DNA of 64,000 nucleotides from contig CAWGTW010000007.1 in assembly GCA_963825565.1 (NCBI GenBank), positions 186,001 to 250,000 of the forward strand. Direction: 5' to 3'. The position numbers were made by a program, and so were the translations under genes. The DNA is from JBFGCT01 sp963825565. Its GTDB lineage: Bacteria; Actinomycetota; Acidimicrobiia; Acidimicrobiales; Ilumatobacteraceae. The notes beneath the pieces were generated by a model. It searched no databases, was not told where the DNA came from, and worked only from the letters and a program-made list of their open reading frames with translations. This document shows positions 33,860-41,862 of this stretch, piece after piece. The stretch's first letter is position 1, and each line of letters begins with the position of its first letter.

Positions 33860-34954
33860 ATGGATCGAGTCGATGACTCCCGCGACGCCGAGCTCCGCGA
33901 GTTCTATCGCGACCGCCCCGTCGCCGTCACCGGCGGCACCGGCTTCGTCGGGAGCCACCTTGTCGAGCTGCTCATCGGATACGGCGCACGGGTCACGATG
34001 CTCGCCCGGGCCAGCTCCCGACCGGTGCTGCCCGGCCTCGAGGAGTCGTTCCGCGAGTGCACGACCGCCTGGGGCAACCTGATCGACCCGATGAGCGTCG
34101 ACCAGTTCATCGAGACCGCGGTGCAGGCGGGCGACAAGAAGCTCGTCGTGTTCCACCTCGCCGCCCAGCCCCACGTGGGCGAGTCGTGGGACCGCCCGTA
34201 CGAGACGTTCCAGGTCAACGCGATCGGGACGATCCATCTGCTCGAGGCGCTGCGCCGCCGCGTCGACCGGATCGAGAAGGTCTCGATCGCCGGAACGAGC
34301 GAGGAGTTCGGCAACGTCGACGAGATGATGCCGCAGGCGTATACGTTCCGTGAGGGCGGCGACATCATCTGGAACTCGAACTCGCCGGTCAACCCCCAGA
34401 GCCCGTACGCGACCTCGAAGGTCGCCTGCGACTACCTCGCACGCAACTACGCCAGCGCATACGGCGTGCCGATCGTCGTCGCCCGCATGTTCAACAACTT
34501 CGGGCCGCGCCAGAGCCCGCGGTTCATCACCGGCACGACGATCAGCCAGGCACTGGTCCGGGGCCGCGTGCTGCTCGGCAACGCCTCGGCGACGCGCGAC
34601 TACACCTACGTCACCGACGGCGCCCGGGGGCACCTCTACGCTGCGGCGTTCGCCGGCGACACACCGGTGGTCACCTACGGGTACGGCGAGGAGATCGACG
34701 TCCAGAGCTGGGTGGAGCGGATCGTCAAGACCGGCGAGGAGCGCGGCTACTGGAACGGTGTCACCGTCGAGTTCTCGGCCCAGCGCGAACGCCCCGGGGC
34801 GAGCGAGATCCGCCGGCTCGGCGTCGACTCGTCCGCCTTCACGGCGGCAACCGGATGGAGGCCGCTCGTCGGCCGCGACGACGGCATTGCGGCGACGATC
34901 GACTACTTCGCAGCGACGCGGGAGAACTGGATCGGGAACGTCGACTGGCGCTGA
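33860..34954 (+). CDS. NAD-dependent epimerase/dehydratase (extended SDR), GDP-mannose 4,6-dehydratase-like
   Basis: 364 aa nucleotide-sugar-type SDR. TGGTGFVGSHLVELL (NAD-binding TGxxGxxG) at about residues 24-38, HLAAQPHVGESW, and a catalytic Tyr/Lys in SPYATSKVACDY (YxxxK). FNNFGPRQSPRFI and the later ATRDYTYVTDGARGH are typical of GDP-mannose dehydratase and UDP-glucose epimerase relatives. Likely role: making a modified NDP-sugar for wall glycans or glycoproteins. An AAGGAGG site and a promoter precede it, and it is cotranscribed with the second SDR 2 bp downstream. Confidence 0.87.
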   Translation: MDRVDDSRDAELREFYRDRPVAVTGGTGFVGSHLVELLIGYGARVTMLARASSRPVLPGLEESFRECTTAWGNLIDPMSVDQFIETAVQAGDKKLVVFHLAAQPHVGESWDRPYETFQVNAIGTIHLLEALRRRVDRIEKVSIAGTSEEFGNVDEMMPQAYTFREGGDIIWNSNSPVNPQSPYATSKVACDYLARNYASAYGVPIVVARMFNNFGPRQSPRFITGTTISQALVRGRVLLGNASATRDYTYVTDGARGHLYAAAFAGDTPVVTYGYGEEIDVQSWVERIVKTGEERGYWNGVTVEFSAQRERPGASEIRRLGVDSSAFTAATGWRPLVGRDDGIAATIDYFAATRENWIGNVDWR

Positions 34955-34956
34955 CG

Positions 34957-35847
34957 ATGAGCGAGGCGCAGCGTGTTGTCCTGGTGACCGGCAGCCGCGG
35001 GTTCATCGGCGGGCACCTGATGCACGCCCACGCCCCCGGCGTCCGCCTCGTCGCCGATCGACACGGCGCCGAACGCATCGATCTCGCCGAGTTCGAACGC
35101 GTGACCGAGCTGGTCTCGGCGGTGCGTCCGGCGAGCATCGTGCACCTCGCCGGCCTGAGCGACCCGCGCGCCGACCTCCCATTGTCGGCGTTCGTCGAGA
35201 GCAACGTGTCGGTGTCGGCCAACATCGTCGAGGCGGCGGCGCAGCACGGAGTCGAGCGGGTCGTCCTTGCGGGGTCCCGGCACGCCGACGCCCCGAATCG
35301 ATCCCGGTACGCGTTCAGCAAGAGCCTGCTCCTCCCCCTCGCCCGCTACGCCCGCGAACACCTCGGCCTCCACGCGACGGTGGCTCGTCTGGGGAACAAC
35401 GCCGGAACCGGCCAGTCGAACCATTTCCTGTTCGGCACGCTCGCCCAGCAGTTCCGCGAGGTCTACCTCGGGCAGCGGACCGCCGTCCAGGTCGGCAGTC
35501 TCGATTCGGCCCACGACTTCGTCGATGTGCGGGACGCGACCACCGCGCTGCTCTGCATGGCAGCGAACTCGTTCGATTCGATCGAGGTCCCGATCCTCAC
35601 CGGGCGCAGCACCTCGGTCGGCGACGTCATCGACCTCTTCAAGAAGTACTCACAGCTCGACCCGCCGATCGAATCGCTCCGTGAGCTGACCCGCGCCCCC
35701 GAGATGCCGAAGGGTCCGACCCCGACCTCGACCGAACTCGCCGCGGCCGGTTGGAGCCCGCGGTACGACGTCGACCACACCGTCCGCTGGATCGTCGAGC
35801 AGGACGTGCTCGCCTCCGGCAGCCCGGCGGCGAGCACACCCGCCTGA
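34957..35847 (+). CDS. NAD-dependent epimerase/reductase (extended SDR)
   Basis: 296 aa. TGSRGFIGGHLM at the N-terminus, HLAGLSDPRADLPLSAFVESNV, a catalytic region AGSRHADAPNRSRYAFSKSLL (Tyr-x3-Lys within YAFSK) and the C-terminal TSTELAAAGWSPRYDV. Shorter than its neighbour, in the style of GDP-4-keto-6-deoxymannose reductases (RMD) that act directly after a 4,6-dehydratase. The pair could make a 6-deoxyhexose such as GDP-rhamnose; that is inference. The start lies 2 bp after the previous stop. Confidence 0.83.
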   Translation: MSEAQRVVLVTGSRGFIGGHLMHAHAPGVRLVADRHGAERIDLAEFERVTELVSAVRPASIVHLAGLSDPRADLPLSAFVESNVSVSANIVEAAAQHGVERVVLAGSRHADAPNRSRYAFSKSLLLPLARYAREHLGLHATVARLGNNAGTGQSNHFLFGTLAQQFREVYLGQRTAVQVGSLDSAHDFVDVRDATTALLCMAANSFDSIEVPILTGRSTSVGDVIDLFKKYSQLDPPIESLRELTRAPEMPKGPTPTSTELAAAGWSPRYDVDHTVRWIVEQDVLASGSPAASTPA

Positions 35848-35852
35848 GTCGG

Positions 35853-35869
35853 TGCCGCGGAGCGCGGCA
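35853..35869. terminator. Hairpin after the SDR pair
   Basis: Perfect 7-bp inverted repeat TGCCGCG / CGCGGCA with a GAG loop, 5 bases after the stop. No supported gene lies between here and 36099. Confidence 0.5.
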
Positions 35870-36098
35870 ACGAAGCGACCACCCGACAGGTTTCGGCGCG
35901 CACCCGTCGAGCCGGACCTCACCGCATCGAACCGCCGGCCTGGTGGCATGGGGAGCGGGGCTCCTCGCGGGCGTTGTCGAAGTCGGCGTGCACGCCTGAT
36001 TCCAGGCCGCTCGGAGTGCCTGACCTGACGTTGGCCTCTGGCGACGGCGCCCAGCATGCTCGACACTGATGTGAGATCCATCTCGCGAGGAGGAGGCA

Positions 36099-36233
36099 AT
36101 GCGCAGAGATCGACGTTCGCTGAGGACGTTGGCGTCGGCGACACTCCTCAGCTGTGGTCTCGCGGTGGTGATCCCACGCGCCGATCAAGAGGTCGGGACG
36201 ATCACCGATGTGCAGGCACCGGTGGTGACGTAG
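36099..36233 (+). CDS. Small secreted peptide candidate
   Basis: 44-codon frame with a very strong AGGAGGAGG ribosome site 5 bases before the ATG. The peptide MRRDRRSLRTLASATLLSCG continues hydrophobic and ends TDVQAPVVT. It has a basic N-terminus and a short hydrophobic segment, like a signal peptide with a tiny mature part, and the SC|G could be a weak lipobox. It lies 19 bp before the next gene, so it could also be a leader peptide. Confidence 0.45.
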   Translation: MRRDRRSLRTLASATLLSCGLAVVIPRADQEVGTITDVQAPVVT

Positions 36234-36252
36234 ATCCTGGAGGGAGGTCTCG

Positions 36253-36699
36253 ATGGCCAAGAGTCCTGAGCAGCAGATCGCGATGATGGTCGACGGTGCC
36301 CAGCCACACTGCGACGAGCCGCTGCAGTCGGCGATGATTTGCAGTCACGCAGGGTCGATGGCGAGTCTGCTCACGAGCAAGTTCCTGCTCGCCGGTGGTG
36401 GAGGAATCCCGCGCACGTCGGAGCTGCCGAACCCGGTGCTGATCGCCGTGGGGCCGACGACGGTGTACGCGTTCAAGTACAGGCCCAAGGGGTTCAAGAT
36501 CAAGCTCAAGTCGGGCTCCGAAGTCGCCCGCTGGCCGCGGGAGTCCATCGAGGTGGAGACGGTCAAGACCGGCGTGGTCTCACAGTTCGCGCTGATCACC
36601 GACCAGGGTGAGGTCTACGCCCTCGAGGTGACGACCGCCCTCGGCGGGGCAGGCGCCTACGACCTGTTCATCCAGTCGTTGACGGCACACACCACCTGA
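36253..36699 (+). CDS. Conserved hypothetical protein, possible PH-like domain
   Basis: 148 aa, soluble. GGAGGGAGG ribosome site. The N-terminal quarter is irregular. From about residue 60 (PNPVLIAVGPTTVYAFKYRP) the strand-rich pattern through RWPRESIEVETVKTG and FALITDQGEVYALEV ends in a helix (AYDLFIQSLT), which fits a small PH-like/GRAM-type beta-barrel with a C-terminal helix, as in several actinobacterial unknowns. No function can be assigned. Confidence 0.6.
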   Translation: MAKSPEQQIAMMVDGAQPHCDEPLQSAMICSHAGSMASLLTSKFLLAGGGGIPRTSELPNPVLIAVGPTTVYAFKYRPKGFKIKLKSGSEVARWPRESIEVETVKTGVVSQFALITDQGEVYALEVTTALGGAGAYDLFIQSLTAHTT

Positions 36700-36788
36700 T
36701 CGTTCGCGGCCCTTCTGGGTCGACGGCCTCGGGCTCGACGCCGACACCAGCGGACTTTCGCTCTGACCTCGAGGTCAGCTCAGCGAGA

Positions 36789-37031
36789 TCAGATCTGCTC
36801 GATCGACACGGTCAGCTTCATTGCCTTGGCGGTCGGCCACTTGCGGTCGGTCGTGATGAGGTGGTCGGCACTGGAGTGCTCGGCGGTGGCGATGACCACG
36901 GCATCTGGCAGCTTCAGCGAGCGGTGTCGTGCGCGAAGCACGGCTGCGTGGGCCACCAGCGCGGCCAAGGGCCTCGCCATGGTCCAGGTGTCTGACATCT
37001 GCCGAAGGAGAGACCCTTGTCCATCGATCAC
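36789..37031 (-). pseudogene. PIN-domain (VapC-like) protein, N-terminally truncated remnant
   Basis: 80 codons carrying the C-terminal half of a PIN ribonuclease domain: AHAAVLRARHRSLKLPDAVVIATA (acidic D of LKLPDA) and DHLITTDRKWP (last acidic D). The first catalytic Asp region and about 45 residues are missing, and the preceding sequence is not PIN-like. No antitoxin gene is adjacent. It is read as a decayed toxin-antitoxin remnant; a functional mini-protein is unlikely. Confidence 0.6.
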
Positions 37032-37073
37032 GGTAGTGATGAGTTGACTGGGCTTCGAGATCGGTGCGGCCGC

Positions 37074-37466
37074 TCAGCTCCTGGGGCCGGAGCCGTAGGG
37101 TCGCGTGATGATCTCCCACCCGACCTTGGTGTGCGGGTCGCTGAAGTAGACGCCGCGTCCGCCATCTTGGTGGTTGATCTGACCCGGCTCTGACCGACGA
37201 GGGTCAGCCCAGTAAGGAACCTTCATGTCCACGATCCGATCGAAGATCTCGTCGAACTGACGCTCAGTCACCAAGAACGCGAGATGGCCTCCGCTCAGGT
37301 CTCCGGCCGCGTCGGCGAAGTCGAGTGCGACGCCGTTCCCGGTCTCGACCTGGGTGAAGTGGCCGTACTCGGTTGGCGTTCCCATGCCTGTGACTTCGGC
37401 GAAGAAGTCGGCGGCAGCTCGTCGGTCCGTCGCCCAAACGATCAGGTGATTCAACTGTGGCTTCAT
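37074..37466 (-). CDS. VOC/glyoxalase-family protein
   Basis: 130 aa vicinal-oxygen-chelate fold. NHLIVWATDRRAAADFFAEVTG at the N-terminus is a typical first beta-alpha-beta with a His ligand. GGHLAFLVTERQFDEIFDRI begins the second module, and GRGVYFSDPHTKVGWEIIT carries the last ligands (Glu in WEI). Such proteins are glyoxalases, dioxygenases or bleomycin-type binding proteins; the substrate is unknown. It sits in a short region of small genes (36-39 kb) that looks accessory. Confidence 0.82.
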   Translation of the reverse strand: MKPQLNHLIVWATDRRAAADFFAEVTGMGTPTEYGHFTQVETGNGVALDFADAAGDLSGGHLAFLVTERQFDEIFDRIVDMKVPYWADPRRSEPGQINHQDGGRGVYFSDPHTKVGWEIITRPYGSGPRS

Positions 37467-37656
37467 GTACCGACTCCAATCACTCGCTGTTCCTCCGATG
37501 ACCTCCGCACGGAATCCTGCAGGCCGTTGCAGTGAGCCGAGGCGGCCTGGTACGACAGGACGTCTCCGGCCGCCGAGGTCCCGTCACTTCCGCACGGTCT
37601 GCCCGCATCGGCACCAACGATTGGCAGGGTCCGAGGTCGACGTGTCGTCATGTCGC

Positions 37657-38100
37657 TCAGATCGTCCGTTCCAGGACGACGATCGGGATGCGCCGATCCG
37701 TCATCGTCTCGTAGTCGGCGAACTGGTCCGCGACCGCAACGAGCTTGGCGTACAACTCATCGCGGCGTGGACCGTCATCGATGACAGTCGCCGTTGCCGG
37801 GAACTCCTCGACACCGACCTCGACGGTCACGTCAGGATTGGCGCGCACGTTGAGGAACCAGTGCGGGTGGCTGGGTGCCCCGCCTTTGCTCGCGGCAACA
37901 AGGTAGCTGTCCCCGTCGGTGGCGTACACGACTGGGTTGAGTCGCTGGCGTCCGGTCTTGGCACCCGTGTTGTGCAGGATCAACACCGGCTTGTCTTGGA
38001 AGAACCCACCGGCGGCGTTGTTGACGACGCCGCCGTTGGCGCGGAAGTCCTCGATCACTTGGCGGTTCATGTCGTCCGCTTGTTGCCGTTCGTCGCTCAT
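37657..38100 (-). CDS. F420-dependent nitroreductase/quinone reductase family (Ddn-like)
   Basis: 147 aa split-beta-barrel protein of the deazaflavin (F420)-dependent nitroreductase family. Family blocks: PVLILHNTGAKTGRQRLNPVVY, DGDSYLVAASKGGAPSHPHWFLNVRANPDVTVEV and the C-terminal MTDRRIPIVVLER. Ddn-type enzymes reduce quinones or nitroimidazoles with F420H2, so F420 biosynthesis genes should exist elsewhere. Its start overlaps the DUF6069 gene stop by ATGA. The operon is divergent from a MarR regulator with a shared operator. Confidence 0.9.
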   Translation of the reverse strand: MSDERQQADDMNRQVIEDFRANGGVVNNAAGGFFQDKPVLILHNTGAKTGRQRLNPVVYATDGDSYLVAASKGGAPSHPHWFLNVRANPDVTVEVGVEEFPATATVIDDGPRRDELYAKLVAVADQFADYETMTDRRIPIVVLERTI

Positions 38101-38537
38101 GCTGTGGTCCTTTGTGGTTGGGTGGTCGAGATTGCGGTTTGGTTGCGCTCGTCGGCGAGTGATCGAGCGAGAAAGCTGATGATCGGCGCCGCCGCTGCGA
38201 GGTGCATTGCGTTGAGCCAGATCGCGGTGGATGTCTGCTCAGCGGCAGTGAACGGCACGATCGCGTACAGTGCGAGGGCGGCGACGCACACGGCGATGAA
38301 CGTCGACGGCGGCCAACCGCGCCGGTTGACGACCAGGGCCAGGCCGAGCCCGACAGCGCCACCGAGGACCGTGAACGAGATGACGGCGCCCAACGCGACC
38401 TCTTCGATGCTGTCGCTGCCCGGTTGAGTGATGAGCAGTGGCCCGCTCGCGGCATCGGCAATGAGGTACGTGACGAGCACGAGACCCAGGGCGACGGTCG
38501 TCCCGAACCCCGCCGCCTTCGCGATTGCTGCCTTCAT
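38097..38537 (-). CDS. Four-TM membrane protein (DUF6069-like)
   Basis: 146 aa with four predicted TM segments (about 9-29, 47-67, 77-97 and 104-126), a pattern seen in actinobacterial DUF6069 proteins. The start MKAAIAKAAGFG has an AGGAG site (rightward of 38537). First gene of a two-gene operon with the Ddn-like reductase. The divergent MarR regulator and operator suggest the pair responds to a small toxic compound or oxidant; the function of the membrane protein is unknown. Confidence 0.75.
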   Translation of the reverse strand: MKAAIAKAAGFGTTVALGLVLVTYLIADAASGPLLITQPGSDSIEEVALGAVISFTVLGGAVGLGLALVVNRRGWPPSTFIAVCVAALALYAIVPFTAAEQTSTAIWLNAMHLAAAAPIISFLARSLADERNQTAISTTQPQRTTA

Positions 38538-38599
38538 GGAACATCTCCTTCTCTCGGTCTTCGACGAACCGGAACCAGCTTCCTGGCCCTCGTGAACTT

Positions 38600-38655
38600 G
38601 CTTGACTCACACAATAACCTATGAGGTTGACTGAGTCAAGCAAATACTCTTCAAT
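38600..38655. promoter_or_regulatory. Divergent promoters and MarR operator
   Basis: The palindrome TTGACTGAGTCAA (38627-38639) holds two back-to-back -35 boxes. Leftward: TTGACT, 17-bp spacer, TATTGT (38616-38611) toward the DUF6069/Ddn operon. Rightward: TTGACT (38627-38632), 17-bp spacer, TTCAAT (38650-38655) toward marR, with the start at its ATG (leaderless). A further arm, GCTTGACTCA (38600-38609), is a perfect 10-bp inverted repeat with TGAGTCAAGC (38632-38641). MarR binding here would block both promoters. Confidence 0.65.
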
Positions 38656-38661
38656 GGCGTC

Positions 38662-39123
38662 ATGGCTGTACAACTCCGGGTCACCGAGGCCACCGAGACC
38701 TACGGGATGCTTCGATCGACGCTGTCCCAGCTACACCAGCTTCTCGCCCAGGAGATGGAGGACGAGGTCGGGATGCCGTTCGAGCGATACAGCGTCCTGT
38801 TGATGCTCGCACAGGCCGACGGCGGAGCACTCCGCCCGTCCGAACTCGCAGAAGCCCTCCCCATCACCCCGAGCGGTGTCACCCGACTCATCGACCGTTT
38901 GGAGCGCGACGGAGTCGTCGAGCGCCGGGCGTGCGCGACCGATGGCCGCGGCACCGTCGTCGCGTTGACCGCTGACGGCACCGAGGTGTTCCGTCGAGCC
39001 GGCCGCGTGCACCTACGCGGCATCGACGAGCACCTCGGTACCCGCCTCACCGTGAGCGAGATGGCGGAACTCCGTCGGATCATGACCAAGCTCGCAGCAG
39101 GCATTCAGACCACCAACACCTGA
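38662..39123 (+). CDS. MarR-family transcriptional regulator
   Basis: 153 aa winged-helix regulator. The N-terminal dimer helix is followed by RYSVLLMLAQADGGALRPSELAEALPITPSGVTRLIDRLERDGVVERRACATDGRGTVVALT-type HTH and wing, here with the DxR wing motif in ATDGRG. A C-terminal helix returns to the dimer interface. MarR proteins are usually repressors released by phenolic or oxidant ligands. Divergent from the DUF6069/Ddn operon, 124 bp apart, with a strong palindrome between; autoregulation is likely. The ATG appears leaderless. Confidence 0.9.
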   Translation: MAVQLRVTEATETYGMLRSTLSQLHQLLAQEMEDEVGMPFERYSVLLMLAQADGGALRPSELAEALPITPSGVTRLIDRLERDGVVERRACATDGRGTVVALTADGTEVFRRAGRVHLRGIDEHLGTRLTVSEMAELRRIMTKLAAGIQTTNT

Positions 39124-39261
39124 GGAGTTGGCTCGAGGACGAGACCTCTCGACTGACGACGACGGCTGACAGCCGCAGGGCGCGGCCCACTGGCCGTTCG
39201 CGGGCTGCTGGGCTACATTCGCCGGTCGCGTCGCGGCGATGCCTCGCCCGACGGTTGGGAA

Positions 39262-41052
39262 GTGACGGTCACCGATGACCCCAATCGATCGACTCTCGAG
39301 ATGACGGGTGTCCGTCGATTCGTGCCGATCCTCGGGTGGCTGCCGACGTACGACCGGCGCGACCTTCGTTTCGACCTCGTCGCCGGCGTCACGGTCGCAG
39401 CACTGGTCGTGCCCAAGAGTCTCGGGTATGCAGGGATTGCCACGGTGCCGATCCAGAACGGGTTGTACGCCGCCGCCGCCGGCGCGTTCATCTACGCACT
39501 GTTCGGTACGTGCCGGCAGATCGCGACCGGGCCGAGTTCCGCCCTGGCCGCCGTCGCGGCGAGCGCCGTGGTGACCTCGGGTGTCTCGAGCGACGATGCC
39601 GCCGTCGTGGTCGCCGCGATCACACTGTTGGCCGGGCTGATGTTCGGTCTGCTCGCCGTGTTCCGCCTCGGTTGGATCTCGCAGTTCCTGTCGAAGCCGG
39701 TGATCACCGGCTTCTTGTTCGGCGCGGCGATCGAGGTGGTCATCGGGGAACTTCCCAAGTTGACGGGGACCGATGCCGACGGCGCGAACAGCTGGCAGAA
39801 GCTCGGCAGCTGGGTCTCCGGGATCGGAGATCTCGACGGAACAACGCTTCTGGTCGGCGCGATTTCCCTGGTCGCGATCGTCCTGATCCGCTTCACGGCG
39901 CCGAAGATTCCTGGCGCACTCGTCGTGCTGGTCGGCGGGCTGATCGCGTCACGGGTTCTCGATCTGTCCGCCAGTGGACTCGCGATGGTCGGAGACGTGC
40001 CACGGGGGTTGCCGTCGATGGATCTTCCGTTCGGCGACGTCGTGTGGGACAACCTCGGGACCATCGGCACCGCTGCGGCGGCGATCATGCTGATCGGCTT
40101 CTCGCAGACCGCCGGTGACGCACGAACCTTCGCGTCCCGTCACCAGTACCAGATCGACGTCAACCAGGAATCGTTCGCGCAAGGCATGTCGAACGTCGGT
40201 GCAGGACTGTTCCAGGGCATGCCGGTCTCGACCAGTCTCTCGGCGAGTTCGCTCAACGACTCCGCCGGCGCGCGCACGCCGATGGCGTCGATCACGACCG
40301 GGCTCGTCGTCGTGCTCACGATGCTGGTGCTCGCCCCGCTGTTCTCCGATCTGCCCAAGGCCGTGCTCAGCGCGATCATCGTCGACGCCGTGGTGTTCGG
40401 GATGATGGATGTCGCCGAGATGCGGCGCATGTGGCGCATCAAACGTTTCGACTTCTGGATCGCGCTGGCGGCGTTGCTGGGAGTGCTCACCGCGGGGGTC
40501 CTCACCGGGGTGTTGATCGGCGTCGTGCTGTCGTTGGGCTGGCTGGTGTACGTGAGCACTCAGGCCGTGATGCCACGACTCGGTCGTCGGCCCGGGACGA
40601 CCGCGTTCCGCCCGATCGACCAATATCCGGACGGTGAAACGTACCCGGGTGTGCTGGTGATGCGGCTCGACGCCGGCCTGTCGTTCGTGACGTCGGACAC
40701 GCTGGAAGACCATCTCCGTGCCGAAGTGCAGAGAACCGACGAACCCGTGCATGCGCTCGTGCTCGACTTCGCCGGCGTGAACTTCATCGATTCGCAGGGT
40801 TCCGCCGAACTGGGCAAGATCGCCGCTCTCACCAACATCGCGCACGTGTCGCTGCGACTGGCACGGGTGAAGTCTGACGTCCTCGACGTCCTCGCCCTCG
40901 ATGGTGTCGTCGACGAGATCGGTGCGGATCGCTTCCACGACAACGTGTTGGACGCCGTCGAGGCCGAACTCGGCGTTCCGCTCAGCATCCCGACGATGTC
41001 GACGGTGGTCGACCCGTCGGAATCTTCGACCGGTATGGCTGACGGGAGCTGA
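39262..41052 (+). CDS. SulP-family anion transporter with STAS domain
   Basis: 596 aa. The membrane domain starts with WLPTYDRRDLRFDLVAGVTVAALVVPKSLGYAGIATVPIQNGLYAAA (the SulP signature region) and has about ten to twelve TM segments. The C-terminal STAS domain contains ALVLDFAGVNFIDSQGSAELG. Likely sulfate, bicarbonate or other anion uptake. It is intact and of normal size, in contrast with the extended paralog at 27102. GTG start; an internal ATG 39 bases later is possible. A hairpin 185 bases downstream is shared with the tRNA genes. Confidence 0.9.
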   Translation: MTVTDDPNRSTLEMTGVRRFVPILGWLPTYDRRDLRFDLVAGVTVAALVVPKSLGYAGIATVPIQNGLYAAAAGAFIYALFGTCRQIATGPSSALAAVAASAVVTSGVSSDDAAVVVAAITLLAGLMFGLLAVFRLGWISQFLSKPVITGFLFGAAIEVVIGELPKLTGTDADGANSWQKLGSWVSGIGDLDGTTLLVGAISLVAIVLIRFTAPKIPGALVVLVGGLIASRVLDLSASGLAMVGDVPRGLPSMDLPFGDVVWDNLGTIGTAAAAIMLIGFSQTAGDARTFASRHQYQIDVNQESFAQGMSNVGAGLFQGMPVSTSLSASSLNDSAGARTPMASITTGLVVVLTMLVLAPLFSDLPKAVLSAIIVDAVVFGMMDVAEMRRMWRIKRFDFWIALAALLGVLTAGVLTGVLIGVVLSLGWLVYVSTQAVMPRLGRRPGTTAFRPIDQYPDGETYPGVLVMRLDAGLSFVTSDTLEDHLRAEVQRTDEPVHALVLDFAGVNFIDSQGSAELGKIAALTNIAHVSLRLARVKSDVLDVLALDGVVDEIGADRFHDNVLDAVEAELGVPLSIPTMSTVVDPSESSTGMADGS

Positions 41053-41236
41053 CGAGCCCCTCTATGCACAGTTCAGCAGTCGCATCTGGAGCAAGGTGGG
41101 CATGGAACACGTTGCTACTCCACGACTGTTTCTGGCGCCTCAGTGGGTTCGACCGGTCGGGCCGTTCGCTCGCGTTGTCGGGCGCGGTAGGCGCGCATCC
41201 GCTGGTAGGAATTGGCAACGAGTCCAGAAAATCAGG

Positions 41237-41260
41237 AGAGCCACTCCGGAGAGTGGCTCT
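41237..41260. terminator. Bidirectional hairpin terminator between sulP and tRNA-Glu
   Basis: Perfect 10-bp inverted repeat AGAGCCACTC / GAGTGGCTCT with a 4-nt loop. On the minus strand it lies 18 nt after the tRNA-Glu 3' end and is followed by a TTTT tract, as a Rho-independent terminator. On the plus strand a T-rich stretch follows too. Confidence 0.75.
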
Positions 41261-41278
41261 GACCTGGTCTTTCTTTGG

Positions 41279-41351
41279 CAGCCCGTACGGGGTTCGAACC
41301 CGTGCCGCCACCTTGAGAGGGTGGTGTCCTAGGCCACTAGACGAACGGGCC
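41279..41351 (-). tRNA. tRNA-Glu (anticodon CTC)
   Basis: 73-nt cloverleaf: acceptor GGCCCGT pairing with ACGGGCT (G1-U72 wobble), anticodon stem CCACC/GGTGG with loop CTCTCAA (anticodon CTC), T arm ACGGG-TTCGAAC-CCCGT and discriminator G. CCA is not encoded. It is followed by a strong terminator. gltX, which charges it, lies 1.4 kb upstream on the same strand. Confidence 0.95.
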
Positions 41352-41390
41352 AAGCAGCGCCGACCGACGATAGCACCGTCACTCGATGCT

Positions 41391-41561
41391 TCACACCCGG
41401 CATCGGGCGCCGCTCGGACGTGCTGACGGGCCAGGCGCGCCCTCCTGGAGATATCCGACCACGTCGATCAGGATGTCGGTCGTCGGACCAGCGATCCCAA
41501 GTGCGTTGTACGTGATCTCGATGCGTCCAATGTCGGCCCCCGACGTCGGCAGCTGGACGGT
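41391..41561 (-). pseudogene. Relic of an 'LDTR'-type surface-protein domain next to tRNA genes
   Basis: Short minus-strand frame with a recognisable domain end: TVQLPTSGADIGRIEITYNA, then TTDILIDVVGYLQEG, comparable to the strand-rich termini of the modules at 23226, 32648 and 44379 (for example THVIIDLLGYLR). No signal peptide or complete domain precedes it; the frame upstream runs into tRNA-Gln. Interpreted as the leftover C-terminus of a lost secreted protein. Confidence 0.45.
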
Positions 41562-41621
41562 CGAGCGCGGCTCCGGCCGGCACTCCCGTCCAACGGTGGA
41601 AAGGGACCGGTCAGTGATGAG

Positions 41622-41693
41622 CTGGGGTGGGAGGAATCGAACCCCCAATTACAGAACCAGAATCTGCTGTGTTGCCAGTTACACCACACCCCA
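41622..41693 (-). tRNA. tRNA-Gln (anticodon CTG)
   Basis: 72-nt cloverleaf: acceptor TGGGGTG with CACCCCA, anticodon stem GCAGA/TCTGT around loop TTCTGGT (anticodon CTG), T loop TTCGATT, discriminator G. CCA is not encoded. It lies upstream of tRNA-Glu on the same strand. In most actinobacteria GluRS charges this tRNA with Glu, which GatCAB then amidates; the closeness of gltX fits that. Confidence 0.93.
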
Positions 41694-41862
41694 AGGTGCT
41701 TCGACCCTCGACCCGGCCCGATGGGAGGATCGCTACCACGACCCGACCACGACCCGATGTCGAGCATCGGTGCGGCTCGGGAGTGTAGCGCCATCGACCG
41801 GCCGGCCCACGTCGATCCGGGACGTCACGACTCGACACCGCTCCCCCGGCCGATGCGACTCG

